The notes beneath the pieces are model-generated. The model searched no databases. It was not told the DNA's origin and saw nothing but the letters and a program-made list of their open reading frames with translations. This document shows, one piece after another, positions 45,634 to 55,505 of a stretch of DNA of 64,000 nucleotides. Source of the DNA: Wallemia ichthyophaga EXF-994. Its lineage: Eukaryota; Basidiomycota; Wallemiomycetes; Wallemiales; Wallemiaceae. Positions within the stretch are counted from its first letter, which is position 1; each line of letters begins with the position of its first letter. Location of the stretch: positions 124,001-188,000 of the forward strand of contig NW_008806288.1 in assembly GCF_000400465.1 (NCBI RefSeq), read 5' to 3'. The translations under genes were made by a program, and so were the position numbers.

Positions 45634-46342
45634 TCAAATTGTAATATTTAATATTGTTACTTTTGGAACAGTTAGAAACCCATCTTTGTCTTTCTGAAAT
45701 GCTTCATAAACCTTAGCAATCAACCTCTCTTGGCGATCAAGGACTAAGCCAGGATTTTCAACTAAACCAGGTCTATGGAAACGAAGTGTTATAAGATTCG
45801 GGTATTAGATGAGAACAGCGCGAGCCAATTTATTAATACTAACGTCATCGACTTATTCGATGTTGATGGTGAGATCACTGCGGCTAAAAGACTCTCCGAT
45901 AAGCCTCGCTAAGTCATCATGGGGATCAAGCAGCCTGTGCAGTGTTAAAATTAACTTCTTGAGCTTAGGAAGGGAGCCGATGATATCAACGAGATTCATG
46001 CATTCATCCAGACGCGTCCAATTTTCAATGTATTAATCTTCAATAAATTGATTGAGATTGAGCTGGAGCTCCCTACAGTCTGTCAGCATCCACTTCCTCA
46101 TTTCTCACGAACTTGATGGTGTTTGCGTATATCGTATTAGGACTGAAATTGCATATGGAAGTATAATAATTGTGGATAAGCAGCTAGTTGGACCCACATA
46201 TCAGCGTCTTTGGGCTATAATGCTTCCCTGTGCAGAAGTCCTCGATGCCGATCTCGTAGAAACGGCTGCAGACGTGCAACAATTCAGGAGCCTTGTAGTC
46301 AATCATGAGGTATAAGATCAGCTCATTTGGAAGCGTGTCCAT
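45634..46342 (-). pseudogene. Decayed F-box gene
   Basis: The ATG at 46342 opens MDTLPNELILYLMIDYKAPE and then LLHVCSRFYEIGIEDF, a clear F-box (LPxELxxxI...L...VCxRF), but stops after 52 codons. Protein-like text resumes in another frame: LNLNQFIED, DECMNLVDIIGSLPKLKKL, ILTLHRLLDPHDDLARLIGE, YPNLITLRFHRPGLVE and RLIAKVYEAFQKDKDGFLTV, leucine-spaced like F-box/LRR proteins. This second frame is broken by three TAA codons (46033-46035, 45853-45855, 45805-45807) and ends at 45634. At least one frameshift plus three stops make it a pseudogene. Confidence 0.7.
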
Positions 46343-46790
46343 CGCTGCTCGCATCTCGTTACAATTTCGGTGTGGAGGAACGAAGCCACGCCCAATGATC
46401 TGTCTAGTCTTTGATCAAAAGATTAAAGCTTTGAGATCTCAAATATCCTCCAAGATAGACGGATGTCGCTAACGTCCATGAGAAAGCGACCAGCGAAAAA
46501 TTTGACACGAGTGAAGCCGACAATTCTTGCTTAGGAGATCTTCAAGAGCCTTCTACTTGAATTAACGGCGGATCTAGACTCTTTTTATATGCATTTTTGT
46601 TTACAATCGCACCGTTATCAAGACATGCGCACGAGCAGGCAGCGGAATTGATGTTACAACACGATACATATATAAGAAGCCACTTTTTCAATTCAAATAT
46701 TTTCATCGCATGCTCTCAGCTTCATTTCCGTGATCCGTCTAGCCGCTATTGATTCATATAGCTCCCTGATTGGCCCCGAGAACATCCCTC

Positions 46791-47124
46791 GATAGCCGCG
46801 TGACTAGGAACAAGGGTAGCGGGTTCGTGAAGCACAAAGAAAGGCAAGGCACGAGTCACATGCTTATCGGCCGCCGCTGCGGTATTCAAGGGGTCCACAA
46901 TGAATTCCCAATCCTCGCGTTTCGCCGTCTTGGGGGCCATAGTAAGACGGGTATAACCCTTTCCGCGTAAATAGTCTGCGCTACTCCCAGTAAGCTTTGT
47001 CTAACTCGTTTGACTCTCTCTGGCCTTCAAAAAGATCTGGCAGTCTGTTCAAAGTCCGCTTTGAGCGATACTATCATCACTTGGTCTCTCTGACTTCCAC
47101 CATCAAGACGAGGCAGTCCGCAGA
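46791..47124 (+). repeat. Dispersed repeat, copy A (upstream of VPS37)
   Basis: This segment is similar to 58410-58760 in the same orientation. Shared stretches include agccgcgtgactaggaac at the left end, cttgggggccatagtaag in the middle, aatagtctgcgct, and aagacgagg-agtccgcag at the right end. The right end reaches to within a few bases of the VPS37 start codon (47130). The minus strand carries an ATG frame (46940 to 46746, 64 codons, MAPKTAKRED...). Identity looks high at the ends and low in one internal stretch, so the copies are old or have an insertion difference. The nature (element or duplicated promoter) is unknown. Confidence 0.7.
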
Positions 47125-47129
47125 CATCG

Positions 47130-47864
47130 ATGACGCTACTTTTCCAAGAATTCCCAGAATTAGAATCATTATCGTAGGTGACGTGGTGATGTGACCAAGT
47201 GGGCTCGCAGCTAACATCGCGCCCAGACGACAAGATCTCGAGGAGCTTCTGCAGTCACCGAGCTATCTAGATGCGGTGTACTCGACGCTGCCTCGCACCG
47301 AAGCGCTTAAGAAGCGGGAGGAGTTGCTGATGCTCTCAAATGAGGATTTGGCGAGTGGGTGTAGGTTAGTCACGCAACCGCACACTCAAACACCCTCGCA
47401 GAACGGAATATGGAGCTGGGCGAGACGCTGATGGCATTGCGACGGGATACGCAGCACTCGTACGATGAAGCTACGGCGGCATACACGCGTTGGAATGAGA
47501 TAGAAAAGCAACTGAAAGATATCGATCATGTGCGTCGATATCTCCGTTAGCGTCAGCGTTAGCATCTATCTGCGCTGCGATAACAACAGCATCGACTCCG
47601 TCTGACGCACTTTTCCCACAGAAGACTTCAACTGCTTTCCTCACCATGCGTCTCAAGCAGGCTGTTTCGCAGCAGGACGATCTCAGCGAGACCATTGCGT
47701 CAGACTTCATTTCCTCCGCTAATATGGACGAATACAGTGACCCTAAAGAGCAGCAGCAGCATATAGATACCTTTGTTAAGGAATTCAAACAGATGCGGAA
47801 ACTATACCACAAACGCAACATTTGGGCAGACAAAGCCAGCCATGGCGATGTAATCTGGCAGTAA
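47130..47864 (+). CDS. VPS37: ESCRT-I subunit Vps37
   Basis: Coding exons are 47130..47173, 47227..47354, 47402..47529 and 47622..47864, giving 180 aa. Vps37 acts in ESCRT-I sorting of ubiquitinated cargo into multivesicular bodies. The Mod(r) domain is visible: LEELLQSPSYLDAVYSTLPR, LGETLMALRRDTQHSYDEAT, AFLTMRLKQAVSQQDDLSET and the conserved end KEFKQMRKLYHKRNIWADKA. The N-terminus is short (MTLLFQEFPELESLS). The unspliced last exon alone begins with an internal Met and would miss two thirds of the domain. The start codon abuts repeat copy A. Confidence 0.88.
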
Positions 47865-47893
47865 TTATAGTATGCATGTAGAAAGTAAGAATA

Positions 47894-49579
47894 CTAATCA
47901 AATAAATATCTCGTTGATTGCTCAGCGGCGGTATTTAGCAGTCCCTCATCTATTATATGCGATCGAGCCGATGTTACCATATCCCTACTATTGCGACGTC
48001 GTTTGTCTTGCGTCACTGGCCACGACTCCCGCTTGGTTGCGTTTTCCCGTAGTCTTATTTTCGTCTGGATGAAATCGGGTAGCTCTATCTTTGTGTTTGT
48101 GTGTTGCACTTCGCTCTCGTCGATGAATAAGTCTAGCACAAAGTGTACAACGGCTGAGCGTTTCTTTGTTAAATAAGTCCATCAATAAAGCACTGATCCA
48201 CCCACAATCTATACTTTCTAGATCTGTTCCGTACTCACTCAGCCACGTAGATGCTTCGTAAGCCTCAAACTTTTTTATTAGCTGCTTACTCGTCTCTTGG
48301 TGTTGGTGATCTGTTTCGACAAGTATACTCGTGAGATAAATCGACGACAGTGCGAGAGTATGGGGTGAATGCAGCAGTGGTGCGAGTGTCCGATGTCTAA
48401 GAAGTGTTTAGCCGCTTACTACCAATATATTACACCGCTTACGAGTCTGCAAGGACCTTCCAACAGGTCTTGGAGAAGTTCTTGGATACTAGCAGAGCTG
48501 TTAGAATAGTTTATGCCAGCAAAACAACCCACCTTTCAAAAGCCTGCAAAGCTTAATCAAAATATCAAATGGTCTCTTCAGTTTGAAAGAGAAGGATATG
48601 GATTCGAGGAGTAGTCGCTCAATCGGCAGTAATCGCTTTTTCTCTGTCTCAAAGACCTTGATTGTGCGAAATTAGTGAGATTAATTGTATAACTGCCACA
48701 GCTACTCACACTATCATCGATAGAGGGGCTTTTATACTTTTCAGGGAATCTTATGTGCATCGATACTGCTACCACCTGGTGAAGTTTCTTGAGAGTATCG
48801 TGCATCTTTGCAGAGATAAAGGTAGCCACGACAGCGACGTCCTTTAGTGGTTGTCAGTGTCGGAATCGTGGATTGCGACGATTGCACTACCTACATGCGG
48901 ATTAAAGTCTTTAATAGGGTAAAATAGATGGAATCTTGTATATAATGTCTGTGCTGTAGCTATTGTTCTTCTAGGGCTGTAATGCAGTCAGCGCGTACGA
49001 ATTTGCCAACACTCAAACTCACAAACCGAGTTGATTGCCCAATTTCTCTATAAAAGCCGTTGAAAACCTCTTAATCTCACCAGCTTGTCTATGGGAAAAC
49101 TTGCCATGCTGCCTTTGTGACAAAATTTCCGCCTCAGCCTGGTTGAAGTAAGGTTCAAAGTGCTTGATGTGAGGGTTAGTACGCGACAGCAGCAGTCTGC
49201 GCTCTTTCTCAAGAGCTATCAAATCGTCTCTACGGTCTTGCTCTTTTTTAACAGCTTGCGGGTCAGCTCTGCGCTTTTGCCTCTGTTGTTGTTGCTGGTG
49301 TTGCTGTTGGTGGTGGTGGTTTCCAGTATGCGACGGCTGTGATGAGTGTGTGGGGTGTTGTGGGCGGGATGAATTATACTGCTGTGTGCTGTGGTTGCTG
49401 TACGGTCGACTCCGAGCTACTGATCTGTCTGGGGGCGCTTGATAGTGAGGCTGGAAGCGCCAAGGAGACGGATAATCGTGAGGATAACCGTAGCCATTGT
49501 TGTAGCCTTGGTGGTGGCGTGCTTGGTACATCGCAGGTGGTTGCCGGTTGTACCCCTGCTGGCTTCCTCGATAAGCCAT
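47894..49579 (-). CDS. CTK2: CTD kinase cyclin subunit Ctk2-like
   Basis: There are seven coding exons: complement(47894..48153, 48206..48396, 48443..48488, 48533..48656, 48710..48841, 48895..48976, 49023..49579), giving 463 aa. Ctk2 is the cyclin of the kinase that phosphorylates RNA polymerase II CTD Ser2. The N-terminal 140 residues are Gln/His/Tyr-rich. The cyclin box follows: FIEKLGNQLGFPRRTIATAQ, LYTRFHLFYPIKDFNPHDVA, VVATFISAKMHDTLKKLHQV, LPIERLLLESISFSFKLKRP and SPHTLALSSIYLTSILVE. Each junction restores cyclin text although no single exon shows it fully. Cyclin K/Pch1 is the alternative name. It is convergent with VPS37 (29 bp between stops). Confidence 0.82.
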
Positions 49580-50141
49580 GATGATGGTGGAAGATTAAGA
49601 AGACAGCGGTTGGAATATAAATTGAACGGCTATGAATAGATTGGAGAGGGATGCCAGCAGTTTTATTTGTAGCTATTCTACGCTGTAATTGCACCAATCG
49701 TAGTTCACAAAGGGACAGCTGGTTGGAAATACCTGCGACGCGATGAACAGCCCCTCAGGGATTCTCAATAACATTCAAATACACTAAGATTCTCACTACA
49801 GGCAGTCACAGAGCTGAACTCATCGAGAAGCGTTCAGCGCGTCAAGCGAGTATCATGAGGTTAAGAGGAGTGCGCTGATACTTATAAACGCAAGGCCTGC
49901 CGATTTGTACCGCGCCACCGCTTCAAACTTAAAAGCAATGATGTCAAATTGCCGAGGAAATCTTTTCCAAAGCTTGAGTGGGCCGTAGGAGGGTTACACA
50001 GGATACAATAGCAGCCCACTCAATCCACAAGCAATACCTCTAGGACTCTGTACTTTTCCAGCAAATTCCGGAATTTTGAAAAAATGCAAGTCGAAGAAGG
50101 CATCCTCTCGACTTCGCACAAACAACGAACAACATATTGAA
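49580..50141. other. Divergent promoter region, CTK2 and SSE1
   Basis: About 560 bp lie between divergent starts. The SSE1-proximal part holds the heat-shock-element candidate listed separately. No gene is seen. Confidence 0.5.
50064..50080 (+). promoter_or_regulatory. Candidate heat shock element upstream of SSE1
   Basis: The palindrome aattccggaatt (50064-50075) contains TTC-nn-GAA units, followed by ttttgaa, giving a near-match to alternating nTTCnnGAAn repeats of Hsf1 sites. It lies about 65 bp before the SSE1 ATG. Hsp110 genes are Hsf1 targets in fungi, which makes the site plausible. Confidence 0.5.
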
Positions 50142-52610
50142 ATGAGTGTAGTAGGATTAGATATTGGTAACTTCAGCAGTACGATTGCCTGTGCAAGATC
50201 TAGAGGTATCGATATCATCTGTAATGAGGTTTCCAACAGAAGCACCCCAACGATGGTTAGTGGTTGTTTTCAAGGCAGCAAGCAGCACCCGTTCACACCC
50301 CACGCAGGCTGGATTTAATCCAAAGAGCCGTACTCTCGGTGAAGCTGCGAAATCCGCTGAGACTAGGTGGGCTTCTCTCTTTTACCAAGGTTAGCCACAC
50401 TGACACGCGCATTCCTCAGCAACTTCAAAAACACCGCAAGCCAACTTAAGAGACTTATCGGACGCGCTTACGCTGACTCTGAGGTTCAAGCCGAGCAGAG
50501 CTACATCGGTGCTCCTCTTGTCGACGCTGGTGGTGAAGTTGGTGTAGAAGCCAGCCTCGCTGGAGAGAAGCAAGCATTCTCTGCTACCCAATTAATGGCT
50601 ATGTACCTCGGCAAGCTCCGTGACACTGCTCAACAAGACATTGGTACCAAGGTTTCAGATGTTGTTGTCTCTGTACCTGGCTGGTTCACCGACGCTCAAC
50701 GTAGAGCTATGCTTGACGCTTCAAAGGTCGCCGGTCTCAACTCTCTTAGAGTCATGAACGACCTCTCCGCCACCGCTTTGGGCTACGGTATCACCAAGCC
50801 AGAGCTTCCTGAGCAAGGCCAACCACCAAGACACGTCGTCTTTGTTGACGCTGGCCACTCTAACTTCCAAGTCTCCGTTGTTGCTTTCAACAAGGGCACT
50901 CTTGAAGTCAAGGGCGCTGCCTACAACCGTCACCTTGGTGGTAGAAACCTCGACAAGGTCTTGACTGATCACTTTGTCAACGAATTCAAGGGCAAGTACA
51001 AGATTGACGTCTACTCAAACCCAAAGGCAACCTTCAGATTGGCTGCTGGCTGTGAGCGTCTGAAGAAGGTCTTGTCTGCAAACTCTGTTGCTCCACTTAA
51101 CGTCGAAAACTTGATGAACGACATTGACGCCACTTCGATGCTCAAGAGAGAGGAATTCGAAGCAGCAGCTGCCGATGTTCTCAAGGGTGTTGAAGCACCA
51201 CTTGCTGAAGCTCTCCAAGCTGCTGGTATTGAACAATCTCAAGTCGACGCTGTTGAGCTCGTTGGTGGTACTTCAAGAGTACCAGCTATTAAGGAGAAGA
51301 TTTCTCAATTCTTCGGTGGAAAGACCCTCTCAACAACCCTCAACCAAGATGAGGCTGTTGTCAGAGGTGCAACCCTCGCATGCGCTATGCTTTCACCAGT
51401 CTTCCGTGTAAGAGAGTTTAGCGTCAACGACATCAACTTGTACGGTATCAAGGCTACTTGGGACGCCCCATCAAGCCTTCCAGCCGGTGAGAGCAACGAG
51501 ACAGAAATTGAAGCCTTCCCAACCAAGAACGCCATTCCATCTACCAAGATTCTCACCTTCTACAGAAAGGAGGCTTTCGACATCCACTTCCAATACTCAA
51601 ACCCATCTGCTCTTCCAACCGGTATTAACCCATGGATTAGCAAAGCAACCATCAAGGATGTAGCACCAACTGCCAATGGTGACTTCTCCATTGTTAAGGT
51701 CAAGGTCAGACTTAACTTACACGGTCTCGTTTCCGTCGAGGGTGCATACACCGTCGAGGAGGTTGAAGGCGAGGAGCAAGTCCCAGTTCAAGTGGGTGAA
51801 GGAGAAGAGCCAAAGACGGAGACACGCAAGGTCAACAGAACAGTAAAGAAGCAAGACTTGACTGTAATAGGTGGTACTACTGGCGCATCTGAATCAGTGC
51901 TCGCTACTTACCACGAGAAGGAAGGTCAAATGTACGCACACGACAAGCTCGTTGCAGAGACAGAAGAGCGTAAAAACGCCCTTGAGGAGTACGTTTACGA
52001 CCAACGTAACAAGCTCGATGACAGACACGCCGCATACGCCACCCCAGAAGAGAAAGAGACATTCAAGAAGGCACTCGGTGAAGCTGAAGACTGGTTATAC
52101 ACAGATGAAGGTGAAGATGCTCAAAAGTCAGCTTACGTCTCACGTCTCGACTCACTTAAGAAGTTGGGTGACCCAATTGTGAACAGATACAGAGAACAAC
52201 AGGAACTTCCAAAAGCAGCAGCTGTATTAAGAGAAGCCACCAATGACTTTCTCACAAAAGCTCAATCAGGGGATGAAAGATACTCTCACATCGCTGCAGA
52301 GGATATTCAAAAGGTGATTGACACAGCGGCTAACGCAGCTAAGTGGTTGGACGACAACATGTACAAGCAGTCAGAGAAGATGAAGACTGAGAACCCAGTT
52401 ATCACTTCAACACAAGTATTGAAGACTGCTGAGGAGATGTGAGTGAGGATTTGAGAGGTAAAATTTTGCTAACAAAGACTTTGCAGTGGATACACTTGTA
52501 ACTCAATCCTCAACCGTCCAAAGCCAAAGCCAAAGACTGAAGCACCAGCACCAGAGCCACAACCAGCTAAGGAAGGTGAAACACAGAAGGACAACATGGA
52601 CGTCGACTAA
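50142..52610 (+). CDS. SSE1: Hsp110-type chaperone Sse1
   Basis: Coding exons are 50142..50255, 50308..50366, 50420..52438 and 52487..52610, giving 771 aa. Sse1 is the nucleotide exchange factor of cytosolic Hsp70. The ATPase domain shows [34 protein letters not shown] across a splice, [40 protein letters not shown] and [18 protein letters not shown]. The Hsp110 beta domain and helical lid follow, with the conserved [19 protein letters not shown]. The last exon adds a Pro/Lys/Glu-rich tail ending NMDVD. Length and the Asn at DIGNFSS distinguish it from Hsp70 proper. Codon use is that of a highly expressed gene. Confidence 0.95.
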
Positions 52611-52663
52611 AATGAACAAGACTAAGATATCGATTAGACTATCATTATAAAATAACGTTTCTT

Positions 52664-53040
52664 TCATAAATTTTTCATATGTAGTTTACAAAGGTTTAAT
52701 GTCTGCCTGGCTTTGGTTGCGATGAAATGAAGAGAATTGGGCACTTCATCACAAGCAAATGGGGCTGGAAAGGTGCCGCATGACAGACACTCAAAACGAG
52801 TGCTGGATGGGCGAATAGGGGTTACTATTGGACCGTTATGACTCGTGCAAAGCTCACTACGCAGCCTGAAAAGCTGGTGGTGCATCGCGTGGATGACCAG
52901 AGCTAAGCGCTTAAGGACGATCCGTGTACATCAAGTAGAGCGTGGTGTATTGGTTGCTCAAGTCAGACACAATACGACACGCACTCGGCTGAGCCAGTTG
53001 ATGGTGAATGTCGAGGATAAGGAGGATTTGTAGAATTTAA
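52664..53040 (-). other. Possible spliced minus-strand gene, start unresolved
   Basis: Three exon-like blocks, complement(52664..52802, 52858..52902, 52985..about 53040), join in frame through gtgcgt/cttag and gtgagc/atccag introns. The product reads NPPYPRHSPSTGSADSGHPR, then RDAPPAFQAAYTRFECLSCG, then TFPAPFACDEVPNS and a basic tail, with a CxxC pair. No in-frame ATG lies upstream before a stop, so it may be incomplete, decayed or coincidental. On the plus strand an ATG frame of 46 codons (52893..53033, RTIRVHQVERGVLVAQVRHN) overlaps it. I cannot tell which, if either, is real. Confidence 0.28.
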
Positions 53041-53169
53041 GGGGTGAAAATTAATATTTCAATTGAGATTCTAATAAACTGGAGTTGGCCTCTATTCTGT
53101 GACTCTATAGTGGCGTTCATTTACTCAACCACACACGTCTCAAACGTCTCTTCAACAAGGACCGTGAAG

Positions 53170-54233
53170 ATGAACAAGCCTAATTTTGGACAATTTATAT
53201 CACAATTACAGAGAGTGCGTTGGATGCAGCACACCCTTCACAGCTCACACACCTCCCAGCAAGCTAGAGCCTCTGGTGGTGGACGAGGTGGTCCCGGTGG
53301 CAGCAACTTCAACACAGGCGGTGCATTCGCTGGTGGCGGTGGTATAATTCTCTTAGCCCTCGGTGCATTCGCAGTGAACTCGAGTCTTTTCAACGGTGCG
53401 TTGATTGCTGCGAATGTCTCTGTCTGCTGACTTGGGTGCAGTCGACGGTGGACATCGTGCGATCAAGTACAGTCGTCTACATGGAATAATGAGAGAGGTA
53501 TATGGTGAAGGTACACATATCAGAGTGAGTTGAAGTCGTTTTCAGTACTCTAAGCTCACAAAATCAGATTCCTTGGCTCGAATCAGCTATTATTACAGAC
53601 ATTAGAGCCAAGCCACGCAATATTGGCTCATTGACAGGTACAAAGGATCTTCAAATGGTTAACATCACCGTCCGTGTCCTCTCCAGACCTCGTCAAGAAG
53701 AGCTTTCAACCATCTACAGAGAGCTCGGTACAGACTTTGACGAGAGAGTATTGCCTTCGATTGTCAACGAAACTTTGAAGGCTGTTGTTGCTCAATTCAA
53801 CGCGTCTCAACTTATTACTCAGAGAGAAATGGTCTCTAAACTCGTTAGAGATAATCTCACTAAACGCGCATCGAGATTCAACATTGTCCTCGATGATGTC
53901 AGTTTGACGCATGTTACTTTCTCACCAGAATTTACAACCGCTGTTGAGTCTAAGCAGATCGCCCAGCAAGTCGCTCAAAGAGCCGCTTTCTTGGTCGACC
54001 AGGCTATTCAAGAGAAACAAGCTATCATCGTTAGAGCAAATGGTGAAGCTAGATCAGCTGAGTTGATTGGTGAGGCTTTGAAGAGCAACAAAGGTTTCTT
54101 GCATCTGCGTAAATTGGAAGCTGCGAGAGATATTGCTGATGTTATTAGCAATTCTAGTAACAGAGTTATGTTGGATTCTGGTAGCTTGTTGTTGGATGTT
54201 CAAAACCTCGAGTCTAGCGGCCCTAACAAATAA
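53170..54233 (+). CDS. PHB2: Prohibitin-2 (mitochondrial inner membrane)
   Basis: Coding exons are 53170..53395, 53442..53524 and 53568..54233, giving 324 aa. Prohibitin-1/2 rings scaffold the inner membrane and chaperone respiratory subunits. A Gly-rich N-terminus (GGGRGGPGGSN) precedes the membrane anchor GGIILLALGAFAVNSSLF. The SPFH domain begins VDGGHRAIKYSRLHGI and continues with TGTKDLQMVNITVRVLSRP and LDDVSLTHVTFSPEFTTAVE. The coiled coil AAFLVDQAIQEKQAIIVRA and AELIGEALKSNKGFLHLRKL mark PHB2 rather than PHB1. Confidence 0.95.
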
Positions 54234-54281
54234 AATGACTAACATTAATGCACTTCTCATTTAAATACAAATTGTCAAACC

Positions 54282-55316
54282 TCACTTCTTGAATGGCGTC
54301 GTGAACGAATTGGAATTTGGCTTGAAGAGGTTTGGCTCGAATGGAGATGCCAAATCTATTGGACCGTTTGCGTTTGCGTTTGCATTAACATTTGCTGCTG
54401 GAGCAGCTTCATCATTCGCAATTGTACTATTCACAACTTGCCTATTTGTGCCGCTTAGCGATTCGTAATATTGCTCAATAAATGCACTGAACGATTCTGT
54501 ATTCGATGGCGCGAGAGTTTCCGTCACCGGACCTATTTCATTAGTCTGAGTAATGAGAGTAGGAACCGCGCGTCTGCCCACCACGCTGTCTTTCATGATT
54601 GTATGCTGAGGACTCAGGCATAACGACCAGTCTGCCGCTGTTGGCGAGGTTCCATACGGAAGCTGCAAATGCTTTGGACGAAATGGTCGCCTGAAGGTTG
54701 AGATAGACGTGCAGTGGTGTTGGGTTGGCGATGGCCTGAGTGTTTGCTGTGTTTACTGTATTCGCTAAATTCGCTCTACTCGCTATATCCCTGGTACTCG
54801 CTAAATTCGCCGCACTAGCTACTGGCTGGAAGGGGAACGAGTTGCTGTTCGCATCAAAAGCACAGGCGGCGCTTGTTCCCAAACCAGAATTGCAAAAGCC
54901 ACTTGATATATATGGCTGGTGCAGTAATTGGAATGGGATAGTCGAGCCGTCTGTGCCGAAGAAAGGCTTTCTATCCTCCAAATCCAAATTATCAGACATC
55001 AGCTCAGCCTTTTCTTTAACAGTTTGAGATTCAGCTGGCTTGGACGCAACCAGGCGCTTCTTCTCGCTTGTCCAGCGTTCAACTTTGGAGATATGGAAAT
55101 TGTTGTCTAAAAATGAATTTAACAGGAGATAAGCGGAGATGTGAGTAGATACCCAATGCAAACTCCTTCCTGAGGGATTTGTTGTTCAATAAGCCATCAT
55201 TGAACGCTTTGGTGATCTTCTGTACGCTTTCTTCGCCTAAAGCGTATTTAGCAGGAAGAGAACAACAAGACTTGCGTACTGCTCGTTGGATCCTTGCTTT
55301 TGTCTACTCCAGGCAT
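54282..55316 (-). CDS. Unknown protein with repeat-bearing intron
   Basis: Coding exons are complement(54282..54746, 54823..55106, 55153..55236, 55280..55316), giving 289 aa. I do not recognise it. The N-terminus (MPGVDKSKDPTSSEESVQKI, then LRKEFALDNNFHISKVERW) looks helical. The middle and C-terminal parts are Asn, Ser and Pro-rich with an Asn-Ala repeat (NVNANANANG) near the end. The third intron (76 bp) contains short degenerate repeats. The first intron gives a 13-residue first exon from the only ATG that fits. It is convergent with PHB2 (48 bp). Confidence 0.6.
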
Positions 55317-55505
55317 TTCTCAATCGCTAATTTGTTTATTTGCTCGTTGTGGTTGCTAACCAAAGTGGTGCTGCTGCTGCTGCTGATGCTGCCACTGCCG
55401 CTAACGCTGGTGGAATTGGAATATAAAATTTTATAAAGATATACAGATAGCCTGTATTATTGCCCAGTTAAACTCAAATTAATTCCTTGAGTGGTTGCAA
55501 CCAAC

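Noticed and set aside
46791-46840. tRNA-like B-box resemblance (gcgggttcgtgaag) in the repeat
   Set aside because: The match to the B-box is poor, no A-box lies at the right distance, and the cloverleaf stems do not pair, so I do not call it tRNA-derived.
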